This document shows positions 1 through 7,935 of a DNA stretch of 64,000 nucleotides, piece by piece; the first letter of the stretch is position 1; each line of letters begins with the position of its first letter. The stretch is from positions 1 to 64,000 of the forward strand of contig JAJVIN010000028.1 of assembly GCA_022071945.1 (NCBI GenBank), in the 5' to 3' direction. A program made the translations under genes and the position numbers. Origin of the DNA: Thermoanaerobaculia bacterium (GTDB lineage: Bacteria > Acidobacteriota > Thermoanaerobaculia > UBA5066). Under the pieces are notes generated by a model. That model was given only the letters and a program-made list of their open reading frames with translations. It did no database searches and was not told the DNA's origin.

Positions 1-136
1 CGCTCCACGCTTCCTTCAGACGGTCGCTCGCGCTTCCGCCCTTGCGCTTCGCTCTGGTCGGTGTGATCTCCTTCCTACGGGTCTTTCACCCGCTAGCTGA
101 TGCCCATGCTGGGCGTACACCCGGCGCCTCGCGCCA

Positions 137-164
137 CCCTCTCCCCGCTCTCGCGGGGCGAGGG
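137..164. repeat. GC-rich inverted repeat downstream of ispA
   Basis: A 12-base inverted repeat (137-148 and 153-164, one mismatch, TCTC loop) lies in the 213 bases after the ispA stop, where I see no gene. Read on the minus strand it could be a transcription end, but no T run follows. The CCCTCTCCC core also occurs in the inverted repeat at 4381-4430, so a dispersed genomic repeat is an equally good reading. Confidence 0.45.
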
Positions 165-213
165 CACGCCCCCGCCACCATTCAAGGATGCACCCCAACG
201 GGAAACGGCGGCC

Positions 214-1149
214 TCAGCTCGAGCGGTGGGCCGCGAAGCCGGCCAGGGCCACGAGGATCTGAGCACGCCCGGCGATGGGCGCGATCGCCTCTCGCGCCTC
301 CCCGAGGGCTCTTTCGAGCTCTCGTTTCGCCCCGTCCATGCCGAAGACGGCCGGGTAGGTCAGCTTGTCCTGGACGGAGTCCTTGCCGGGGGTTTTCCCG
401 AGGGCCTCCGGCGTCGCCGTGACGTCGAGGAGATCGTCGGCGATCTGGAACAGAAGCCCCAGGGCGTTTCCATAGCGGACGACGATCTCTCGCAGATCCG
501 GGTCCGCGCCGGCGTAGATCGCTCCGAGTTCGGCGGAGGCTCTGAGGAGCGCCCCTGTCTTGAGCGCGTGGATCCGCCGGAGCCTGGCGACGGAATCCGC
601 GGTCTCGTGCCCGTGCCCTGTTTCCATCAGGTCGAAGGCTTGCCCTCCAGCCATCCCGGCGTGCCCGATGGCGCGAGCCACCGTGAGAACGGCGTCGGCG
701 CGGCGGGCCGCCCAGGCACCGCCCGGCGGCCGGGAAGAAAGGAGCTCGAACCCGAGCGACTGGAGGGTGTCTCCCGCAAGGAGCGCCATGGCCTCGCCGT
801 GAACGACGTGGCACGTCGGCTTACCGCGGCGCAGCGAGTCGTTGTCCATGGCCGGCAAGTCGTCGTGGATGAGGGAGTAGGTGTGGATGAGCTCGAGAGA
901 CGCCGCAGCCTCCACGAGCTCCCGGCGGTCAGCCGCGGCTCCCGTGAGACTCGAGCAGACCTCGTGGAGCGCGAGGACCAGAATCGGACGCAGCCGCTTG
1001 CCACCCGCCAGCACGCTGTAGCGCATCGCGGCGGAAAGGGGAGCGGGCGCCTCTGACTCGCCGGGTAGAACCCTCCTTAGAGCGGCCTCCACCTCGTCGC
1101 GGCGTTCGGCCAGATAGCGCTTCAGGTCGACGGCGGTCTCGGTCGTCAA
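214..1149 (-). CDS. ispA: Polyprenyl (farnesyl/geranyl) diphosphate synthase
   Basis: Trans-prenyltransferase that condenses isopentenyl diphosphate with allylic diphosphates in cytoplasmic isoprenoid synthesis. The 311-residue protein shows GGKRLRP at about 49-55, the first aspartate-rich motif DDLPAMD at 96-102 (the DDx4D spacing usual in bacterial FPP/GGPP synthases) and the second, DDLLD, at 238-242. Both are intact. The start is TTG, overlapping the xseB stop as TTGA, with GGGAGG about 6 bases upstream; no better start exists before residue 42. It is the last gene of the xseA-xseB-ispA operon, a common bacterial arrangement in which dxs often follows. No dxs is visible in the remaining 213 bases. 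The chain length of the product cannot be decided from sequence alone. Confidence 0.93.
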   Translation of the reverse strand: MTTETAVDLKRYLAERRDEVEAALRRVLPGESEAPAPLSAAMRYSVLAGGKRLRPILVLALHEVCSSLTGAAADRRELVEAAASLELIHTYSLIHDDLPAMDNDSLRRGKPTCHVVHGEAMALLAGDTLQSLGFELLSSRPPGGAWAARRADAVLTVARAIGHAGMAGGQAFDLMETGHGHETADSVARLRRIHALKTGALLRASAELGAIYAGADPDLREIVVRYGNALGLLFQIADDLLDVTATPEALGKTPGKDSVQDKLTYPAVFGMDGAKRELERALGEAREAIAPIAGRAQILVALAGFAAHRSS

Positions 1150-1409
1150 GCGTCCTCCCCGCCGTCTCCGGATTCGAACGGGGCGGTCTCCAGGCCTTCG
1201 GGACTCTCTTTCAGGACGATTTCAACGCGTTTCTCGATCTCCGAGATCCGGCTCCGGCAGAAGCGCGAGAGCGCCACGCCCTCCTCGAAGAGCTCGAGAG
1301 CCTCCTCGAGCTCCTTGTTCGGCGCCTCGAGCTCGGAAACGACGTCCGAGAGCCTGGCAAGCGCTTTTTCGAAGGTCATGTTCTTCGGGATCCGGCCGCC
1401 TGTTTTCAT
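1146..1409 (-). CDS. xseB: Exodeoxyribonuclease VII small subunit
   Basis: Small subunit of exonuclease VII, the single-strand-specific DNA exonuclease; many copies bind one XseA large subunit. The 87 residues carry the family core: FEKALARLSDVVSELE at about 13-28, then an ELEEALELFEEGVALSRFC-like helix and a charged ERV segment. The start ATG overlaps the xseA stop as ATGA, and AGGAG lies just upstream. A second in-frame Met at residue 11 is possible, but the longer form has the better ribosome site. The C-terminal tail is acidic (SGDGGEDA) and overlaps the TTG start of ispA, so translation of all three genes is probably coupled. Confidence 0.93.
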   Translation of the reverse strand: MKTGGRIPKNMTFEKALARLSDVVSELEAPNKELEEALELFEEGVALSRFCRSRISEIEKRVEIVLKESPEGLETAPFESGDGGEDA

Positions 1410-2833
1410 TCCTTCTCCTCGTTCGTTGGCCGTTCCAGCGACCCGGGAAGGCCAGGGGCCGTTCTGGTCACCGAGGCCTCGAGTCTTCCCTCGGAAAGCA
1501 GGATATCGAGCGGGTCCCCGGGCGCCACTTCCCGAAACGACCGGACCGGCGTGCGTTCGCCCCTGGGGTAGACGACGGCATATCCGCGAGAGAGGATCCG
1601 GAGGGGGTTGACCGCGTCCAGATGAGAGGCGAGCGCCCCCAGGGCCGTCCCCGACTCGTTCAGGCGGCGCCGCATCGCGGTGACGAGCGCCAGCGACTCT
1701 TCTTCGACTTCCTCTGCTCGGGCGGGCAGGGCCGCTCTCAGAAGCCAGGAATCCAGGGCGCCCTCCTCGCGCAAGAGCCGCTCCCGGTAGACGAGAGGAA
1801 GGTTCTTGAACGCCGCAACGACGCTCTGCGAGAGCCTTCTGGCGTTCATTCCCGCCACGGAAACCGCCGCCGGAAAGCCTCGAAAGGCCCTCCGGCCTTC
1901 CTCGGCGAGAAGGCGGTTGCGGGAACGCTGCATTCTCACCTCCCAGAGGTTCCCGAGCTCCCTCGTCCTGGAAAGGAGAGTCCGCAAAAGCTCGTCGCGG
2001 CTCGCCATCACGATCTCGGCCGCCTGGGACGGAGTGGCCGCGCGCACGTCGGCCGCCAGGTCGGCGAGAGAGACATCGATCTCGTGTCCGATGGCGGCCA
2101 CGGTGGGAATCGCGGACCCCGCGATGGCCCGGACGACGCCTTCATCGTTGAAGGCCGAAAGGTCGTCCTTCGACCCCCCGCCCCGCGCGACGATGACGAC
2201 GTCGCCGGCGCGATGCTCAGACACCATCCGCACGGCCCTCGCTATCTCCTCGGGAGCCCCGATCCCCTGAACGGAGACCGGGAAGATCACGACGTTAACC
2301 CCGCCAAAGCGGTGGGAGAGGACCTTCAGGATGTCCTGGATGGCGGCGCCGCGGGGCGAGGTGACGACCGCGATCCTCGACGGCAAGAGGGGAAGCCGCC
2401 GCTTGCGTTCCGCGTCAAAGAGCCCCTCGGCCGAGAGCCTTGCCTTCAGCTGCTCGAAGGCGAGCTGGAGGGCGCCGAGCCCCGCGGGCTCGAGAGCGGA
2501 GACGATGAGCTTCATCCGGCCGTTGGGCGCGTAGACCTCCGGGCGCCCAAGCGCCAGGACCTCCATCCCGGACCCGGGACGAAAAACGAGCCGCTGCCGG
2601 TCGCTTCCGAACATCATCGCCTCGAGCGTGGCGGAGCGGTCCTTGAGGCTGAAGTAGGCGTGTCCCGAGGACCAGACCTTCCAGTCGACGATCTCGCCCT
2701 TGACCCAGGAGTCGGGAAGCGAGTTCTTGAGTACTCCATTGAGCCGGGCAATGAAGAGCGAAACGGTCAACGCGCCGACCGGCGGGGGCGCCAGGGGCCC
2801 GCCCACGCTCCGCAGGGACCGGCCCGGTCTCAT
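1406..2833 (-). CDS. xseA: Exodeoxyribonuclease VII large subunit
   Basis: Catalytic subunit of exonuclease VII, degrading single-stranded DNA to oligonucleotides in repair. The 475-residue protein has an N-terminal OB-fold (LPDSWVKGEIVDWKVWSSGH and HAYFSLKD at about 35-65) and the catalytic core with PSRIAVVTSPRGAAIQDIL, VVIVARGGGSKDDLSAFNDE and AAIGHEIDVSLADLAADVRAATPSQAAE-like segments, followed by a long helical region and a C-terminal RGYAVVYP motif. The reading frame stays open about 136 codons further upstream, but that part is antisense-like, low-complexity sequence. The ATG at 2833, which overlaps the stop of the upstream gene as TGATG, fits the family N-terminus. Length is slightly above the usual 400-460 residues. 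Confidence 0.93.
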   Translation of the reverse strand: MRPGRSLRSVGGPLAPPPVGALTVSLFIARLNGVLKNSLPDSWVKGEIVDWKVWSSGHAYFSLKDRSATLEAMMFGSDRQRLVFRPGSGMEVLALGRPEVYAPNGRMKLIVSALEPAGLGALQLAFEQLKARLSAEGLFDAERKRRLPLLPSRIAVVTSPRGAAIQDILKVLSHRFGGVNVVIFPVSVQGIGAPEEIARAVRMVSEHRAGDVVIVARGGGSKDDLSAFNDEGVVRAIAGSAIPTVAAIGHEIDVSLADLAADVRAATPSQAAEIVMASRDELLRTLLSRTRELGNLWEVRMQRSRNRLLAEEGRRAFRGFPAAVSVAGMNARRLSQSVVAAFKNLPLVYRERLLREEGALDSWLLRAALPARAEEVEEESLALVTAMRRRLNESGTALGALASHLDAVNPLRILSRGYAVVYPRGERTPVRSFREVAPGDPLDILLSEGRLEASVTRTAPGLPGSLERPTNEEKE

Positions 2834-3978
2834 CACGACGCCGCCTCGTTCTCGATGAGGGGCGGCTCCTTCATCCGAAAGGGCAAGACGGACAGGAGCA
2901 GCGTGAACCTGAGTATCTCCACGTCCCCGAAGTTGTACTCGAATTGTCCGGCGACAAAAAGGGAGATCATCGCGGCGGCGGACCCCAGGAGGAGTCCGCT
3001 CTTGTTCCCCTTGCGCCGCTCCCGGAACACCCCGGCAAAGAAGGCTCCGGTGAACCAGAGATAGATGGCCATGGAGGGCAGGCCGGTCTCGGCCGCGATC
3101 ATCACCAGGTTGTTGTGCAGGTGCCCGGGATGAGGTTCCACGTAGCCGGGCTGGCGGTACTGTGCGTAGAGTTCCTTCACGCGTCCGGGTCCGACTCCCA
3201 CGAGAGGGTGGTCTTCGATCATCAGCCGCCCCGCCTTCCACATGACGATGCGGTCCCGGGAGGTCGGATCCTCCGGGTCAAAGATCGACTTTGCCCGGTC
3301 CTTCACGTCTGCGGGGCTCATGAACAGGAGCGCGAGCATGGCGGGTGGAAGGATCCAAACGGTCTTTGGACGGTGGAGAAAGAGGAGCAGGATCGCTCCC
3401 ACGATGAAGCCGAGATAGGCGCTCCTCGTCAGGCTCAAGGCGAGGAGCACGACTCCAAGAGTGAAGAGAAGGGCGTCGAGGACCCTGTCTCTCCCGCTCC
3501 GGCCGCGATCGAGGGCGGCCGCGCCGAGGAGGAGCGTGAGGGGCATCAGGAGTCCGGCAAACGTCATGTGATTCGAGAGCCCGCCGGTCAGACGGGTCCC
3601 CAGGTCCCCCTTGCCCGCGAGGACTTCCAGCGTGGCCTGGAGCCCGATCATCACCTGGGTCAGCCGGAGAAGATTGAGGAAAAACCACCCGTCCGAGACA
3701 TTCCGGATCAGGACGAGACCGGCCGGCACCAGAAGGAATGTCAGGAGGCCCTTGATCTCCCCGACTGATCTCGAAGGGGAAGTCGAGAAGATGGCGGAGA
3801 CGATGCTGATACCGATGAACGCGAGGATGGGGAGGAGGACGTCCGGATAGGGCCGGGAAACGGGTAAGAAGGCGCCCCCGGAGAGCTTCCGCTGGATGGC
3901 CAGAAAGAGAAGCAGGGCGAGGGACCCGCCGAGCGCGATGTTGGCGGCCACCATCACCGGGGTCAGCACCCCGGTCAA
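2833..3978 (-). CDS. O-antigen ligase / Wzy-like polytopic membrane protein
   Basis: Inner-membrane protein of at least 381 residues with about ten hydrophobic segments and a large loop containing SRDRIVMWKAG, a GVGPGRVKELY segment and HPGHLHNNLVMIAAETG. This is the pattern of the Wzy_C family (O-antigen ligases WaaL and polymerases Wzy), which transfer or polymerise undecaprenyl-linked glycans in the periplasm. Ligase and polymerase cannot be separated by eye. The start is uncertain: the only conventional codon near the N-terminus is TTG at 3978, yet the same frame continues upstream with coding-like, hydrophobic sequence (GRDRVETAAFCLLV) back to a stop at 4093-4095. That stretch holds only CTG candidates, at 4062 and 4074. 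The gene follows a Trm112-like gene and precedes xseA with a 1-base overlap. Confidence 0.8.
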   Translation of the reverse strand: MTGVLTPVMVAANIALGGSLALLLFLAIQRKLSGGAFLPVSRPYPDVLLPILAFIGISIVSAIFSTSPSRSVGEIKGLLTFLLVPAGLVLIRNVSDGWFFLNLLRLTQVMIGLQATLEVLAGKGDLGTRLTGGLSNHMTFAGLLMPLTLLLGAAALDRGRSGRDRVLDALLFTLGVVLLALSLTRSAYLGFIVGAILLLFLHRPKTVWILPPAMLALLFMSPADVKDRAKSIFDPEDPTSRDRIVMWKAGRLMIEDHPLVGVGPGRVKELYAQYRQPGYVEPHPGHLHNNLVMIAAETGLPSMAIYLWFTGAFFAGVFRERRKGNKSGLLLGSAAAMISLFVAGQFEYNFGDVEILRFTLLLSVLPFRMKEPPLIENEAAS

Positions 3979-4054
3979 GACGAGAAGGCAGAATGCGGCC
4001 GTCTCTACGCGGTCACGCCCGAGGAAATGCGGCGGCGGGAGCGGTTCTTGGGCG

Positions 4055-4312
4055 TCAAGCAGCTCGGGCGTCAGAGGGAAGGGCCTCGTCGATCAGCATG
4101 ACCGGAATGTCGGAAACGATGGCATAGACCCGGCCACACTTCTGGCAAAAGAGCCCTTCGGTGACGACCGGCTGCTCATCCCGGAACTTGTCGCGGTACT
4201 TCTCGACCAGCTGGGCCGAGACGTCGGACTTCAGCGGACAGAGGGAGACCGGCGGACGATCGTCACACGCCGGGCACGCGAGGATGGCGAGGAGCTCGGG
4301 ATCAACAGCCAT
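4055..4312 (-). CDS. Trm112/UPF0434-type zinc-ribbon protein
   Basis: Small 85-residue protein of the Trm112 family: DPELLAILACPACDD at 4-18 followed by a second knuckle CQKCGRVYAIVSDIPVM at about 57-73, giving four cysteines in two CxxC pairs that should bind zinc. In bacteria such proteins often stabilise SAM methyltransferases or sit beside lipid A/LPS genes; the partner here is unknown. The ATG at 4312 has no Shine-Dalgarno sequence. Instead a TAGCAT box sits 6 bases upstream, suggesting a leaderless mRNA. Its end overlaps the open frame of the O-antigen-ligase-like gene, so the two are likely cotranscribed. Confidence 0.85.
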   Translation of the reverse strand: MAVDPELLAILACPACDDRPPVSLCPLKSDVSAQLVEKYRDKFRDEQPVVTEGLFCQKCGRVYAIVSDIPVMLIDEALPSDARAA

Positions 4313-4318
4313 GGCCGA

Positions 4319-4324
4319 ATGCTA
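4319..4324 (-). promoter_or_regulatory. -10-like box (TAGCAT), leaderless layout
   Basis: TAGCAT on the minus strand ends 6 bases before the ATG of the Trm112-like gene. No purine-rich ribosome site lies between them and no clear -35 is seen. The same TAGCAT-N6-ATG occurs before the aldehyde dehydrogenase at 40069. Confidence 0.45.
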
Positions 4325-4380
4325 CCAAGGTCCCGCCGATGGTGAGTTCACCAGAAGTGACTTCATCAGGGGGAAGTGAC

Positions 4381-4430
4381 GGGAGCGGGAGAGCCCTCAC
4401 CCCGCGCTCTGCGCGACCCTCTCCCGCGAG
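4381..4430. repeat. GC-rich inverted repeat after the YmdB gene
   Basis: GCGGGAGAG (4385-4393) and CTCTCCCGC (4419-4427) are perfect 9-base arms around a GC-rich loop that contains CCCTCACCCCGCGC. It lies just past the stop of the phosphoesterase gene. The right half resembles the repeat at 120-165 (GCGC, then ACCCTCTCCC), suggesting a dispersed element of the kind often found between genes, here perhaps also serving as a transcription end. Confidence 0.45.
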
Positions 4431-4433
4431 TGC

Positions 4434-5222
4434 CTACCCCACCCTCTCCTGGATCGACGTGATCTCTCGCGCCTTCCCGGTGGTCTCGTCGACGTCCACG
4501 ATCGCGCCGCAGAGGCGGACATCGCCCGTGGCCGTCTCCATGGCGCGCGGCGTCTGGTAGAGAAACCGGTGGATGATGGGTTCGACGGTGAAGCCGATGA
4601 TGCCCTCGTAGGCGCCCGTCATCCCGGCGTCGCCCTGATAGGCCGTCCCCTTCGGGAGGATCCGGGCGTCGGCGGTCGGAACGTGCGTGTGCGTGCCGAT
4701 GACGAGCGAGGCGCGGCCGTCGAACCAGTGTCCGATCGCCTGCTTCTCGGAGGTCGCCTCGGCGTGGATGTCGACCAGAACGACTTTCAGGTCGGGCCGG
4801 CGCGTCTTCATCTCGGCCAGGAGCTCTTCACCGACGCGGAACGGCGAGTCGGTGTTGGCCATGAAAACCTGTCCCTGCAGGTTCAAGACGCCGACCGGGA
4901 TCCCGTTCTTCCCCTGCTGGATCGCCCAGCCCCGTCCCGGGTTTCCGGGCGGATAGTTGGCGGGTCGCAGGACGTTCTCGAGATCGTTGAGGAGGGGAAC
5001 GAACTCCTTCTTGTCCCAGATGTGGTTCCCGGAGGTGAACACATCGACCGGCATTCGCGTCAACTCCGAAAAGACATCGAGAGTCACTCCGAAACCTCCG
5101 GCCGCGTTCTCGATGTTGACGACCGTGAAGTCGATCGCTTCTCTCTGGATCAAGGCGGGCAGGACCCGGAGCGCCTTGCGGCCCGGCTTGCCGACAACAT
5201 CACCCACGAACAGGAGCTTCAA
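4434..5222 (-). CDS. ymdB: YmdB-family (TIGR00282) metallophosphoesterase
   Basis: Cytoplasmic calcineurin-like phosphoesterase. The family includes Bacillus YmdB, which hydrolyses 2',3'-cyclic nucleotides and affects RNase Y dependent RNA turnover. The 262-residue protein has all metal-ligand motifs: GDVVG at 7-11, VNIENAAGG near 35-43, SGNHIWD near 64-70, VDIHAEATSEK near 146-156 and GTHTHVPTAD near 172-181. It starts at TTG with GAGGG about 6 bases upstream and follows the RNase Y gene by 48 bases, the classic rny-ymdB pairing, so a joint role in RNA metabolism is likely. A perfect hairpin separates the two genes. Confidence 0.92.
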   Translation of the reverse strand: MKLLFVGDVVGKPGRKALRVLPALIQREAIDFTVVNIENAAGGFGVTLDVFSELTRMPVDVFTSGNHIWDKKEFVPLLNDLENVLRPANYPPGNPGRGWAIQQGKNGIPVGVLNLQGQVFMANTDSPFRVGEELLAEMKTRRPDLKVVLVDIHAEATSEKQAIGHWFDGRASLVIGTHTHVPTADARILPKGTAYQGDAGMTGAYEGIIGFTVEPIIHRFLYQTPRAMETATGDVRLCGAIVDVDETTGKAREITSIQERVG

Positions 5223-5244
5223 AGGCGCCCTCTCTTCTGACCGT

Positions 5245-5265
5245 GCGGCGCGGAAACCGCGCCGC
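5245..5265 (-). promoter_or_regulatory. Perfect 9-bp hairpin between rny and ymdB
   Basis: GCGGCGCGG and CCGCGCCGC flank a three-base loop in the 48-base rny-ymdB spacer. There is no T run, so an RNA processing or stability element, or a partial terminator that lowers ymdB expression, is more likely than a full stop. Confidence 0.45.
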
Positions 5266-5270
5266 CCTTC

Positions 5271-6872
5271 TCATTTCGCGTATTCGACTGCCCGGGTTTC
5301 CCGGAGAACCGTGACCCTGATCTGACCGGGATACTGGAGTTCCGCCTGGATCCTCTTCGCGAGGTCCTTCGAGAGCCAGAAGCACTCGTCATCGCTGATC
5401 TGCTTCGGGTCGACGATGACGCGCAGCTCGCGGCCCGCCTGGATGGCGAATGTCCGCTCGACGCCCTTGACCCCGTCCGTCATCTTCTCGAGCTTCTCGA
5501 GCCTCTTGACGTAGGTCTCGAGGATCTCCCGCCGGGCACCGGGCCGCGCCGCGGAAACGGCGTCGGCCGCGTTCACGATGACGGCCTCGACCGTCCGCGG
5601 CTCGTAGTCGCCGTGGTGGCACTCCATGCCGTGGATGACGGCCTCCGTCTCGCCGTACTTCTTCAGGAGTTGACGGCCGAGTTCGAGGTGCGTTCCCTCC
5701 TGCTCACGATCAATGGCCTTGCCGATGTCGTGGAGGAGGCCCGCGCGCTTGGCCACGGTGACGTCCGCCTTCAGCTCGCTGGCGATGTGACAGGCGGCCC
5801 AGGCGACCTCGAGGGAGTGCTGGAGCACGTTCTGCCCGTAGCTCGTCCGGTACTTGAGGCGGCCGAGGAGCTTGACGAGCTCCGGATGGAGGTCCGGGAT
5901 ACCCATCTCATAGGCGGCGGCCTCTCCGGCTTGCCGGATGCGCTCCCACAGCTCGGATCGGACCTTCTCGACGATCTCCTCGATGCGGGCCGGGTGAATA
6001 CGCCCGTCCTGCAGGAGCCGCTCGAGAGCCATCCGGGCCACCTCGCGGCGGATCGGGTCGAACGAGGAAAGCAGGATCGCCTCGGGCGTGTCGTCGATGA
6101 TGATGTCGACGCCCGTCGCGGATTCGATCGCCCGGATGTTCCGGCCCTCGCGCCCGATGATGCGGCCCTTCATGTCGTCCGACGGCAGGTCGACGACGGA
6201 GACCGTGTTCTCGACGACGTGCTCGGACGCCATCCGCTGGATCGTCATGGAGATGATGCGCCGCGCCTTCTGGTTGGCGTTCTCCACCGCGTCTTCCTCG
6301 ATCCGCCGGACCAGGCCCGTCGCCTCGAGCCGCGCTTCGTTCTCGAGCTCGCGAATCAAGTCTCGCTTGGCCTGCTCGGCGGTCAAGCCGGCGATCTTCT
6401 CGAGCTTCGCCCTCTGTTCGCCGATCAGGGCCTCGGCCTTGGCTTCGGCCTCGGCCTCGATCTCGGAGAGACGCTTTTCGCGCTTGTTGAGGTTCTGGGC
6501 TCTGTTCTCGCTGTCCTGCTCGCGCCGTTCAACTGTCGAGATCTTCTTGTCAAGAGTCTCTTCTTTTTGCAGGAGCCGCTTCTCGATTTCCGTCAGCTCG
6601 CTCCTCCGCCGCGCCAGTTCGTTGTCGGCGGCTTCGCGAGCCTTGAGGAATTTCTCCTTGGCGTCGAGATCAGCGCGCTGGGCCTCTGCTTCGGCCCGGC
6701 GCTTGGTCTCTTCCGCCTTCAGGCGCGATTCCTCGAGAAGGCGCTTGGCCTCGATCTCGGCCAGCGCCTTCACTTCCGCAGCCACGCTGCGGGCCTTCGC
6801 GCCCAGGATGAAGAACACAACCCCCACCACGGCGAAGATGGCCACCATGACGAGGACTAACGTTGATGTCAC
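5271..6872 (-). CDS. rny: Ribonuclease Y
   Basis: Membrane-anchored endoribonuclease that starts mRNA decay. The 533-residue protein has an N-terminal transmembrane helix (about 4-25), a long charged coiled coil (about 30-210), a KH RNA-binding domain (GRIIGREGRNIRAIE near 235-250) and an HD domain with LQHSLEVAW and LLHDIGKAID motifs. This is the full family architecture at normal length. The GTG start is chosen because a GAGGGGG stretch lies about 8 bases upstream and because it keeps the membrane anchor whole. It is followed by the YmdB-type phosphoesterase; upstream lies the 6S RNA locus, with an apparent separate promoter region between. Confidence 0.96.
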   Translation of the reverse strand: MTSTLVLVMVAIFAVVGVVFFILGAKARSVAAEVKALAEIEAKRLLEESRLKAEETKRRAEAEAQRADLDAKEKFLKAREAADNELARRRSELTEIEKRLLQKEETLDKKISTVERREQDSENRAQNLNKREKRLSEIEAEAEAKAEALIGEQRAKLEKIAGLTAEQAKRDLIRELENEARLEATGLVRRIEEDAVENANQKARRIISMTIQRMASEHVVENTVSVVDLPSDDMKGRIIGREGRNIRAIESATGVDIIIDDTPEAILLSSFDPIRREVARMALERLLQDGRIHPARIEEIVEKVRSELWERIRQAGEAAAYEMGIPDLHPELVKLLGRLKYRTSYGQNVLQHSLEVAWAACHIASELKADVTVAKRAGLLHDIGKAIDREQEGTHLELGRQLLKKYGETEAVIHGMECHHGDYEPRTVEAVIVNAADAVSAARPGARREILETYVKRLEKLEKMTDGVKGVERTFAIQAGRELRVIVDPKQISDDECFWLSKDLAKRIQAELQYPGQIRVTVLRETRAVEYAK

Positions 6873-6997
6873 GGGTCAAACCCCCTCGAAAACTTCCTTT
6901 TCGAGGGCGACAGACGAGCGGATGGAGGAGATTCTGAAACCGTCCGTTCCGGAGGAGTCCCCGAATCTAGAAAAGGCCCCCGCGACGGCCGTGAGAG

Positions 6998-7173
6998 TCG
7001 TGTCGACTGAACCCGCCTCTAGACAGGTCGGGCCCTCCTGGGCAGCCCATTAGTTCCTCCACCGGCCAGGCGAGACCGGATCTCTCCGGTGGTTCGCCAG
7101 ACCTGGGAGGTATCACAGGACGGCCACGAGTAGGAAAGCCCACAATCGAAATATCGGTTCAAGGACATTGAAC
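6998..7173 (-). ncRNA. ssrS: Probable 6S RNA
   Basis: The minus strand just downstream of zapA begins with TGTCCTTGAACCGATATTTC, closely matching the 5' closing-stem and GATATTT segment of known 6S RNAs. Its 3' end GGTTCAGTCGACA can pair with it (TGAACC/GGTTCA and TGTC/GACA). In between are GC-rich arms around a purine-rich bubble (CCACCGGAGAGATCCGG and CCGGTGGAGGAAC), as expected for the open-promoter mimic that binds RNA polymerase sigma-70. Length is about 176 bases. The zapA-ssrS neighbourhood is conserved in many bacteria. After the 3' end a GGCC...GGCC segment is followed by TTTT near 6971. Ends are approximate. Confidence 0.75.
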
Positions 7174-7177
7174 TCAT

Positions 7178-7534
7178 TCACGCACCGCGCAGGGTCCCAG
7201 ACTTCTCCCGTGTTCTGAAACTCGGCCCCCCGGAGGGGGACGACTTCAGGATCTCATCCAACCTCTCGACAAGGCGCCCTGCCCGGTCGGCAAAGCGCCC
7301 AGGATCGCCCTCTTGTGCCTTGGTCCGGTACTGGCGAAGCTCGTCCGAGATGTTCAGGGCGGCCAGGATCGCAATTTTGGCAAGGTCGACCGCCGGCGTC
7401 TCTTCCGCGACTTCCCTCATCCGCTTGTCGACATAGGCTGCGACTTCGCGAACCGCTTCGGGATCGGAGGACGACCGGATCGAGAAAACCTGGCCGAAAA
7501 TCTCGACTTGCTGGGACACCACCTGCTGTTCCAT
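7178..7534 (-). CDS. zapA: Cell division protein ZapA
   Basis: FtsZ-binding protein that bundles FtsZ filaments at the division ring. The 118-residue product has the ZapA head (VEIFGQVFSIRSSSDPEAVREVAAYVDKRM as overlapping segments at about 10-40) and the following helix DLAKIAILAALNISDELRQYR that forms the coiled-coil dimer. ATG start with a GGGGGAG stretch about 11 bases upstream. The gene order pheT - coiled-coil protein - zapA - 6S RNA is compact. The preceding small coiled-coil gene may work with it in division. Confidence 0.93.
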   Translation of the reverse strand: MEQQVVSQQVEIFGQVFSIRSSSDPEAVREVAAYVDKRMREVAEETPAVDLAKIAILAALNISDELRQYRTKAQEGDPGRFADRAGRLVERLDEILKSSPSGGPSFRTREKSGTLRGA

Positions 7535-7595
7535 CTCGGCAGAACTCCCCCTTCGGGACCTACCGCTCCCTCAGGATAGCACGCGGAGGAGGAGG

Positions 7596-7925
7596 TCACC
7601 CGGCGGCGGGCGTTTCGGGTTCTTCCAGCGACTTGACGAGCTTCTCGATCCGGGTCTTCAGGCCGGTCCGCTCCGCCTCGAACTTCGCGAGGCGTTCGGA
7701 GAGTTCCGACTCGGTCTTGCCCGCCGCGGACTTCGACTCCTCCAGAGCGGACTTCAACCCGTCCCGCTCGGCAGAGACCGCATCCAGGTCCTTCTTCAGC
7801 CGGCCGTTCTCCGCCGTCATCTCGGCGACGCGGGCCGAGAGCTTCTCGACCCGCTCCTCGAGCACCTCGAAGATCGACTCGATCGTCATCTCTTCGCCCT
7901 CGGCACGCTTCTCTTTTTCCTTCAT
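7596..7925 (-). CDS. Small coiled-coil protein, ZapB-like in appearance
   Basis: A 109-residue, almost entirely helical, highly charged protein: heptads run from about residue 14 to 100 (EVLEERVEKLSARVAEM, ENGRLKKDLDAV, ERDGLKSALEESK, FEAERTGLKTRIEKLVKSL). No enzyme motif is visible. It begins 10 bases after pheT and is followed 61 bases later by zapA, so it is probably cotranscribed with them. Position and coiled-coil shape resemble small FtsZ-ring proteins such as ZapB, but sequence alone cannot prove that. An internal ATG at residue 13 is an alternative start. Confidence 0.75.
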   Translation of the reverse strand: MKEKEKRAEGEEMTIESIFEVLEERVEKLSARVAEMTAENGRLKKDLDAVSAERDGLKSALEESKSAAGKTESELSERLAKFEAERTGLKTRIEKLVKSLEEPETPAAG

Positions 7926-7935
7926 CCTTGAATCC

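Noticed and set aside
6968-6992. Rho-independent terminator after the 6S RNA
   Set aside because: The GGCC...GGCC stem has only four base pairs; the TTTT is noted with the RNA but is too weak for a separate feature.
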